A stretch of DNA of 64,000 bases from Euborellia annulipes (lineage: Eukaryota; Arthropoda; Insecta; Dermaptera; Anisolabididae). Shown here piece by piece: positions 58,117 through 64,000 of this stretch. Numbering within the stretch: the first letter of the stretch is position 1; each line of letters opens with the position of its first letter. The notes below the pieces were generated by a model, which was not told where the DNA came from, searched no databases, and saw nothing but the letters and a program-made list of their open reading frames with translations. The stretch covers positions 124,001 through 188,000 of the forward strand of contig JAKCPI010007829.1 in the NCBI GenBank assembly GCA_023213315.1, read 5' to 3'. The position numbers and the translations under genes are program-made.

Positions 58117-58271
58117 TCCACCGCTCTACCAACTGAGCTATCGAAGGAGATATTTTTTTTTTACTCCCAAGTGGAAGAAAGTCAAGAGTTAGTTTCCTCT
58201 TTATATCAACGATTGTGAGGATCGAAGGTTATACTAAACCAAACGTGAATTGTTTTTTAACTATATTTGTT

Positions 58272-58595
58272 AATAAAAATCTGGTGTGACTGTCGCACAG
58301 GAGACAACTTTCTCTTACGTATCTTTCCTATGAAGTACAAGAGTAATGTGGTCTTCAGAAGATTTCAATGGCGAAACGAAAACATAAATTTTAAAGAGCA
58401 TCTAAAAAATAATTGATTTTTTAATTTTAATCAAAATTGTTGGAGCGAATTTTGAGAAAATCGAAAAAACTGAAAACTACATCAGTAAAGTAATAGTACT
58501 TTTTAGCCAATTTTGATTAAAAGCTTATTTTCACGCCCTAACTGGATGGCTAACTTAAATATAAAAAATTTCAACCTCCGCGCTTAACAGGGGCG
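58272..58595 (-). mobile_element. Family A, partial copy
   Basis: Right-hairpin outer arm (TCTGGTGTGACTG), then, after a deletion, the GAGTAATGTGGTCTTCAGAA block up to TTTCAACCTCCGCGCTTAAC, where a hAT-like fragment begins. Confidence 0.75.
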
Positions 58596-58699
58596 GATTA
58601 AAGGGTGGAGGGCAATAGGGGGCGATTGCCCCCCCCCGAGAAGAAATTCAAAAAGTTATAAAAACTAGTAATCTAAAGAAATTAAGATTCCCGCTCTTT

Positions 58700-58847
58700 T
58701 TTTTTTTTAACACACTTTTTTTCTCATTCACACTCACATTCACACAGTCTTTTCGGCAACTTAGGCCATTTAAGACTTTTACGATATCCGTTATAAAGAT
58801 TAATATACATATATGGGGTCCAGGCATTCTTATTTAAGCCATTTGGT
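58700..58847 (-). mobile_element. SINE S1, 5'-truncated, with 13-bp TSD
   Basis: Only the 3' half of S1 is present (tail, 3' domain, body up to the ATTTGG motif). It is flanked by perfect ATTCCCGCTCTTT duplications (58687-58699 and 58848-58860). Truncation together with a TSD shows it inserted in this form. Confidence 0.88.
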
Positions 58848-58897
58848 ATTCCCGCTCTTTAATTTCAATTGAATTTGTTACCAATCAATTTAAATAA

Positions 58898-59822
58898 AAT
58901 AAAAAATCTGGTGTGACTGGCGCAACTTTCGATTACCGAAGGTAAGAGAAAGTTGTTTTCTGTGCTTGTCACACCAGATTTTTCGTGTCGACATATATTT
59001 AGTTTCCGCCAATATTAAAATTTAATATGTCAAATTTATAAACGTGGGAGCCCTCGGGGCATGGCGTAGAGGTTAGCGTGCTAACCTCATATACCAAACG
59101 TCGCGGGTTCGGACCCCATGCAGTCCGATGATTTTATTTAAGCCAATTGGATACCAAATGGCTTAAATAAGAATGCCTGGACCCCATATATATATATATA
59201 TATATATATTTATTCAATAACGGTTATCGTAAATGTCTTATATGGCCTGAGTTGCCGAAAAGACAGTGTGAATGGGAGTGTGAATGAGACAAAAAGTGTG
59301 AATGTTTTAAAAAAAAAAAAATAAATAAACGTGGGAAAATATTTATATTTTGTTATCATGGCAACCATTTCTCCTATCTTTCCTATGAAGCACAAGAGTA
59401 AAGTGTGCTTCAAACAATTTTGAGGGCAAAACGAGAATATACATTTGAAAGAGCATCTAAAAAATAATTGATTTTTGAATTTTAATCAATGAGAAAAATC
59501 GAAAAAAACTGACAAAGTACATCAGTAAAGTACTAGTACTCTTTGTCGATTTTGATTAAAAGCTTATTTTCACGCTCCGGGGAGGTGTTTAACTTAAATA
59601 TAAAATTTCAGCCTCATAGCTCAAATCCTTCATGCTTAAAAGTGAACACAGACACACACACACAGACAGACAGACCATGTCGCGAAAACCACTTTTTGGA
59701 TTCAGGGGACCTCAGAACGTGAAGATCCATCAAAATCTCGACATCGAATTTATGACATGAATCCAATACTTTCTCTTTCTATATATTAACATATAAATAG
59801 AGAGGTAAGAGAAAGTAAAAAC
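58898..59822 (-). mobile_element. Family A, full copy with SINE S1 inside
   Basis: Right hairpin at 58905-58983, SINE at 59050-59324, remaining family A to the left hairpin at ~59820. Confidence 0.88.
59050..59324 (+). mobile_element. SINE S1, full copy with 12-bp TSD
   Basis: Second-subfamily head, body, a TA microsatellite (59188-59208), 3' domain and A-rich tail. The flanks ATAAACGTGGGA occur on both sides (59038-59049, 59325-59336) within a family A copy. Confidence 0.9.
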
Positions 59823-60401
59823 GGACAAAACATTGTTTTTTAAAGGGGAGGAATATTGCAGATTTTTTTAGGGGGGGGGGGGGCAAAATTACTAAATCTT
59901 TCTTTAATTGCCGCCCCCTGATATCTGCCGTCCGGGGCACATGCATTCATTGCCCCCCCCCCTGATCCGGCCCTGTTCAATACCCTCACTATTATAAATA
60001 AGCCGGTGTATAAAATATCGAAATAAAACTTCCTCAATTCAGCCCTCTTTAAAGAAATCGACATTTCAAGAAGACCAGTCCTAATTTAAATAAATAGTAC
60101 AAGTGAAAGAGACGAGATAAAGATCCTAAACCAGATAGCCAACATTCTCTTCTTCCACTTAAAAATAAATAAATCTTTTACTAAAAGAGGTTATGTACTA
60201 ATTAAATAAAGAGAGAGGATTGCCTAATTGAAACCCCGGATTTCCGATCTAAATACGTTTGTTGTAAATGCAATCAATCGATAAAACGTATCAGCCTCTT
60301 AAGTAATCAATAAATAAATAATCTGGATTGCTTAACTCTATTAGAGTGTTGGTGGCTACATGGCAAGGTCACCTCCCTCTCCTCTCTCTCTCTCTCTGTA
60401 G
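59823..60401. other. No gene recognised before the candidate exon
   Basis: 59840-59985 is a C/G-run-rich remnant of a hAT-like MITE ending GATCCGGCCCTG. The remainder up to the CT tract is unassigned. Confidence 0.5.
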
Positions 60402-60527
60402 GAATTGTTAAAAATATTATCTAATCAATATTCGAATTCGGCTGATGATGAAGATTTTGCATCAATATCTCTGCAACCAAATGAGGGGAGCGATCACAAC
60501 GATTATGGATACACCATCCTACAGTGA
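60402..60527 (+). CDS. Candidate last exon, acidic C-terminal tail, unknown protein
   Basis: A long pyrimidine tract ends in CTCTGTAG at 60401. It is followed by 41 open codons and TGA (60525-60527), in phase 0. The peptide starts ELLKILSNQYSNS, has an acidic middle (ADDEDF) and ends NDYGYTILQ. No family is recognised. An AATAAA is present at 60645-60650, just before a family A repeat, so the exon would have a ~120-nt 3' UTR. The upstream 580 bp contain no obvious partner exon. The open length alone could occur by chance. Support comes from the splice acceptor, a non-repetitive setting, and ordinary residue composition. Confidence 0.35.
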   Translation, partial: ELLKILSNQYSNSADDEDFASISLQPNEGSDHNDYGYTILQ

Positions 60528-60663
60528 TTGTTTGTTAATTATAATTTATTTTTTATTTGTGATTGTAAATTAACGAAATGTCAAAAAAATTCTTCAGGTG
60601 TCGAATAATTGGGCTATATTAAAATCATATAAAAATATGGAAGAAATAAAATCAAGTCTAATT

Positions 60664-61321
60664 TTTTTACTTTCTCTTACCTATGTATATATGTAATATA
60701 TATATAGAGAGAAAGTATTGGATTCATGTCAAAAATTCGATGTCGAGATTTTGATGGATCTTCACGTTTTGAGGTCCCCTGAATCCAAAAAAGTGGTTTT
60801 CACGACATGGTCTGTCTGAGTGAATGTGTGTTCAATTTTAAGCATGAAGGAATTGAGCTAAGAGGTTGAAATTTTATTTTTAAGTTAAACACCCCCCGGG
60901 ACCGGAAAAATAAGCTTTTAATCAAAATCGGCCAAAGATTACTAGTACTTTACTGATGCACTTTTTCAGTTTTTTCGATTTTCTCAAAATTTGCTCCAAC
61001 GATTTTTTTTTAATTCAAAAATCAATTATTTTTTAGATTCTCAATAAAATGTATATTCTCATTTTGCCATTGAAATCTTCTGAAGGCTACTTTACTCTTG
61101 TATTTCATAGGGAAGATGTGAGAAATGGTTGCCATGGTAACAATATATAAATATTTTCCCATACTTATAAATTTTACATCTGAATTCAAATGTTCCGTAC
61201 TGTCGGGAACTAAATATATGACGACACAAAAAATCTGGTGTGACAAGCACAGAACACAACTTTCGATTACCGAAGGTAAGAGAAAGTTGTGTCCTGTGCG
61301 CCAGTCACACCTAGATTTTTT
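60664..61321 (+). mobile_element. Family A, full copy
   Basis: 658 bp, both hairpins intact. It starts 14 bp after an AATAAA that may end the candidate gene at 60402. Confidence 0.92.
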
Positions 61322-61326
61322 GACAC

Positions 61327-61440
61327 GTGTTGAAAATATGGAAGGGAATAGACTGGCATGTAAAGAACATAAGTACTGGCATTCCCAGCTAGGGCAGCTC
61401 GTGGTCGCCATCCACGTACCCACAAGTGTGGGCCCCGAGC
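61327..61440 (-). mobile_element. S3 element, 5' part
   Basis: Minus strand: GGGGCCCACACTTGTGGG, TGGATGGCGACCACGAGC. It runs from the right end of the family A copy at 60664-61321. Confidence 0.7.
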
Positions 61441-61799
61441 AGTTATATACTTTCTCTCTATATATATTTCATATACAATGGGTCTTGAATTAGGTCTGGG
61501 GAAGACAAAGTCGAAACGCCTCTTTAGGAGATCAGTAATAAAAAGACTAAATAAACTTGTTATATTTATTGTGAGTAGGCTTATATTTTATTTCTAGCCG
61601 ATCAACAAGATAATTTTTTCAACATTTTAATAATAAATGAGTGTTAAAGGACAAACACTCATGAGGGTGAAAATCTCAAAATAATGAGATAAAAAAATGA
61701 ACTTTAAAAAAAAAATACAAAAAATTCTTTTGTTAAAAAAATAGGCGAAACTTTATCATTTATTTTTATTTTTCAAATCAACTTTTTTGGTTCGACAAG
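61441..61799. other. No gene recognised
   Basis: A CTGGGGAA-GAC-AAA-GTC-GAAACG segment at 61496-61519 weakly resembles the Penelope-type motif. The rest is AT-rich. Confidence 0.4.
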
Positions 61800-62305
61800 A
61801 CTACCGAAATGATAATTTTTTATCTCACCGTCAAGAAATCAAATTAATACAACTTAAGACTAGCATGAAATTTCTATACCTATTAATAATAAAAGTAGAA
61901 TTGAATAGATATCGGAATAGAGCAAAAGAATTGTCAAGAAGATTAATTAAATAAATTTAAGACTAGGATGAAGTTTCTAAACCTAACTAATAAAAAGAAG
62001 AAGTAAAAAAAAGAAATTGGGATAGACCAAAAGAATTATCAAAAAGATTAATTAAACAAATATCTCGAATAAAATTTTCAGAAAAAAAAATCTCCTTCGA
62101 GCCGGATTTGAACCAGCGACCTATGGATTTCTATAATGTTAAACCTCTACAGTCCACCGCTCTACCAACTGAGCTATCGAAGGAGATAATTTTTTTTTTA
62201 CTCCCAAGTGAAAGAAAGTCAAGGTTATATCAACGATTGTGGGGATCGAAGGTTTATTCTAAACCAAACGTGAATTGTTTTTTTAACTTTATTTATTAAT
62301 AAAAA
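61800..62305. repeat. Duplicated tRNA-Tyr unit, right copy (intact)
   Basis: This is the partner of 55910-58265. Its left flank has an extra ~105-bp imperfect tandem duplication: 61850-61955 is repeated at 61957-62062, each with an ACTAG(G/C)ATGAA(A/G)TTTCT segment and an AGANNAAAAGAATT segment. It holds the functional-looking tRNA-Tyr. Confidence 0.8.
62093..62183 (-). tRNA. tRNA-Tyr (anticodon GTA) with 18-nt intron
   Basis: Read on the minus strand, the sequence folds as a complete tRNA. The acceptor stem is CCTTCGA/TCGAAGG with discriminator A. The D arm is GCTCAGTTGGTAGAGC and the anticodon loop is CTGTAGA. The T arm is GCTGG-TTCAAAT-CCGGC. The A box (TAGCTCAGTTGG) and B box (GGTTCAAATCC) are intact. 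Removing 18 nt at 62119-62136, between positions 37 and 38 where tRNA introns sit, leaves 73 nt. The anticodon GTA is at 62138-62140. A run of nine T residues follows within four bases of the 3' end and should terminate RNA polymerase III. All stems pair, so it should be functional. A second copy at 56139-58147 is broken by a retrotransposon. Confidence 0.96.
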
Positions 62306-62336
62306 ATATATTAAAATACATATAAATTTATAACAA

Positions 62337-62494
62337 TTAAATTTGACCTATAAAAAAAATATTATAAAGAAGACTGATAGTGACAAGAGCTAGGAAAAGT
62401 ATTGCACTAGACGACAACGATCTCACTCCATTATAGTAGCCACCGTAGACTTGTAACCCAGCAGTTTCGATACTTTGCTTACAGTAGTCTCCAT
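62337..62494 (-). CDS. Candidate last exon of a host gene with hydrophobic C-terminus
   Basis: A strong 3' splice-site pattern (pyrimidine tract ending TTTTCATAG) lies just before 62494. From there 51 codons are open to a TAA at 62337-62339. The first codon is split, with one base coming from an exon further right. The peptide begins GDYCKQSIETAG and ends in a stretch of about 20 hydrophobic residues after SLSSSA. That fits a C-terminal transmembrane segment or GPI-anchor signal. Overlapping AATAAA poly(A) signals lie downstream at 62288-62297. A C-terminal DYC motif before a hydrophobic tail is reminiscent of Ly6/uPAR-like proteins, but this is only a guess. No upstream exon is recognised before the window ends. 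The tRNA-Tyr gene lies about 150 bp downstream on the same strand. Confidence 0.5.
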
Positions 62495-62696
62495 CTATGA
62501 AAAGAAACCAAATAAAAAATAAATTAATAAAAATATTAGATTGTTAAAAAATACAAGAATGGAGAGCCAAATTGAAGACTTAGGGCTTCAGTAGCAAATC
62601 ATCGATATAGTAAACAAGAACATGCTTATCCTTTGATTTTTTCACATATAATTAGCTAACTGAGGTATAAGAAAAGTTTTGTGAAGTTAGCAACTT

Positions 62697-62915
62697 AATC
62701 TTCTTCTTCTTTCTTAGACTTAATCCCCCGGTTCGGGGTCGGCGGTTCATGAGTTTTTGCGACCGGGAAGGAATAGAACAGGCCGGCCCTGACGCCCGTT
62801 GAAAATATAGAAGGAAAGAGACTGACATGCAAAGAAAAAAAGTACTGTCAATCCCAGCTTGGGCAGCTCGGGGTCGCTATCCACGTACCCACAAGATGTG
62901 GGCCCCTGAGCAAAA
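62697..62915 (-). mobile_element. S3 element, near full copy
   Basis: Minus strand: GGGGCCCACATCTTGTGGG ... GGGCGTCAGGGCCGGCCTG ... with a GAAGAAGAAGAT tail at the left. It lies ~200 bp upstream of the candidate exon at 62337-62494, so probably in an intron. Confidence 0.75.
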
Positions 62916-63251
62916 GTTAGTAACTTAATAAAGGCATCATTTATAAAAATTCTTAAAAAATCCCCTATTAGCCTATATTTATATATTTTTATAATAATAT
63001 TTATAAACTATTCATTATAAAAAGTAGAAAATTCAGCGAAAATCAAACAAATACATGAGATTAAATATAGCCCTACCATCCTGCCATCAATTTTCGTAAT
63101 ATTCGCGCTTTTTTGGATAAAAATTTTAAAGCCCCTAACGCCATCTTAACGGCAAAAACATACGAACAGCTTTACCACCATAACTAGTAGTTGCGTAAAC
63201 AATTTATAGGTGAGATGTTATATTAATAAGAGGGTAAAAATGATGTATGTA

Positions 63252-63467
63252 CAGTGAGGGTCAATATTAAGTCCCACCCAAGCGTTTTTTACTTGTGATT
63301 ATTTCATCGTTTTAATAAAAGAAAATTAAAAAAAATCTTTATTGAAAATTTTCTAGGTTTGAACCATGAAAGTTTCCATTAAAAAATATATAATATTTTT
63401 TTTTTAAAACAATGAAATAATCACAAGTAGAAAACGCATGGGTGGGACTTAATATTGTCCCTCACTG
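63252..63467. mobile_element. Tc1/mariner-type MITE, TA flanks
   Basis: 216 bp, third copy, CAGTGAGGGTCAATATTAAG start, TA on both sides. Confidence 0.9.
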
Positions 63468-63566
63468 TACCTGGTCGTCTCACACTGTGTATATATTTAT
63501 TATATAAGAATTTTCAACAATGTATAAAATCCACTATGACACTTTCATAATGACTTTTCGCCAGCT

Positions 63567-63599
63567 CTGAAGATGGTTCAAACACGGAACCGAAACGTC
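63567..63599 (+). ncRNA. Hammerhead-like motif
   Basis: CTGAAGAT-GGTTC-AAACACG-GAACC-GAAACGTC; five pairs; followed by AAATAAAGAAATAAC. Confidence 0.55.
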
Positions 63600-63849
63600 A
63601 GCTGTGTGAATTGACCAAATAAAGAAATAACTTGAGCTGCATTTCTCATTTTTACTCTCTTATTAAATTAATAACTAGTAGTGAAAAGACTTGAAAATCA
63701 TAGTCAATTAGATTATCCGAGGGATAGCTAGTTAACTAAAACTGAAGAAAGCAGGGTATTTATTTTGACATAAAAAATGAGTTAGACAACAATTTTAAAT
63801 TGCTGAAAGTAAGAGAAAGTTTTGAAATGTGCGACCAATCACACCAGGC

Positions 63850-63935
63850 AAAAAAAAAATTTCCTCCCGAGAAACTTCTCTGGAACGGGATGCGAACCCT
63901 CTATCTCTAGCATCATCTGTACCACTGAGCCACAG
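63850..63935 (-). repeat. tRNA-like SINE head fragment
   Basis: Minus strand: GTGGCTCAGTGGTACAGATG and GAGGGTTCGCATCCCG resemble A and B boxes. The acceptor stem is not evident. It follows a family A hairpin fragment. Confidence 0.5.
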
Positions 63936-64000
63936 ACCAAAGGCAAAGAAGAAAGTAAAAATTACATACAGCCTTAGTACTGGTCAGTTTGTGCCTAAAC

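Larger units (their letters stand above)
56139..58147 (-). pseudogene. tRNA-Tyr copy split by a LINE
   Basis: This is a second copy of the intron-containing tRNA-Tyr gene. Its 5' part (acceptor strand, D arm, start of the anticodon stem) is at 58117-58147. Its 3' part (end of the D arm, anticodon arm, intron, T arm, acceptor strand) is at 56139-56216. The 18 bp AGTTGGTAGAGCGGTGGA, covering the D-loop to the anticodon stem, are present on both sides of the intervening ~1.9 kb LINE. Without one duplicate the gene would be whole and nearly identical to 62093-62183. Its flanks match those of the intact copy, so it arose by duplication of a longer unit and was then hit. The interruption almost certainly abolishes tRNA production. 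Confidence 0.93.
55910..58265. repeat. Duplicated tRNA-Tyr unit, left copy (with LINE)
   Basis: About 450 bp around the broken tRNA-Tyr (after subtracting the LINE) matches 61800-62305 on both sides of the tRNA. The left flank shares the same A-rich segment with an AGAGCAAAAGAATTATC stretch. The right flank shares the segment ending GTGAATTGTTTTTTAACT. Homology stops where a family A fragment starts at about 58272. Confidence 0.85.

Noticed and set aside
61022..61493. Overlapping 122-133 codon frames on both strands
   Set aside because: Both are family A right end plus S3 sequence.

Overview
This is AT-rich animal nuclear DNA, made up almost entirely of nested transposable elements. The evidence for an animal is an intron-containing tRNA-Tyr gene of metazoan type, a Jockey/I-type LINE, a Penelope-like element, tRNA-derived SINEs, and many cut-and-paste DNA elements with intact target-site duplications (TSDs). 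An arthropod or similar invertebrate is my best guess, but nothing here fixes the species. There is no complete protein-coding host gene. I see two plausible terminal exons: one on the minus strand at 62337-62494 and one on the plus strand at 60402-60527. The other long open frames are repeats, microsatellites or transposon remnants.

Most of the window is built on one dispersed family, here called family A. It is about 0.65-0.69 kb, with a 1.0-1.06 kb subfamily, and has roughly 25-30 full or partial copies on both strands. One end is a ~50-bp hairpin containing ACTTTCTCTTACC. The other is an ~85-bp hairpin bounded by TCTGGTGTGAC/GTCACACCAGA. No protein is visible in it. Other elements have landed in family A copies: SINEs, hAT-type and Tc1/mariner MITEs, a pogo-like element, a THAP-transposase element, and another family A copy.

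Layout: 1-5.7 kb holds family A copies with a nested SINE and a THAP/DDE transposon, itself interrupted by a tRNA-bearing palindrome. 6.6-10.1 kb holds a hAT-like element and a three-level nest (hAT MITE, then a GGACCCTG MITE, then a Penelope-like remnant with a GIY-YIG endonuclease). 10.6-31 kb holds family A copies, a 256-bp Helitron, an inverted-repeat element carrying two other MITEs, and SINE fragments. 33 kb has a 1-kb palindrome. 34-54 kb has hAT MITEs with 8-bp duplications, five or more SINEs and a pogo-like element. 55.9-62.3 kb holds two duplicated tRNA-Tyr units. One is intact; the other is split by a 5'-truncated LINE flanked by an 18-bp TSD lying inside the tRNA gene.

Two threads may be new. 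The first is the LINE insertion exactly inside tRNA-Tyr. The second is a set of about 12-15 short motifs, CUGANGA - variable stem - GAAACGUC, whose stem is preserved by different base pairs in different copies. They resemble hammerhead ribozyme cores and one inverted pair brackets the Penelope endonuclease remnant.
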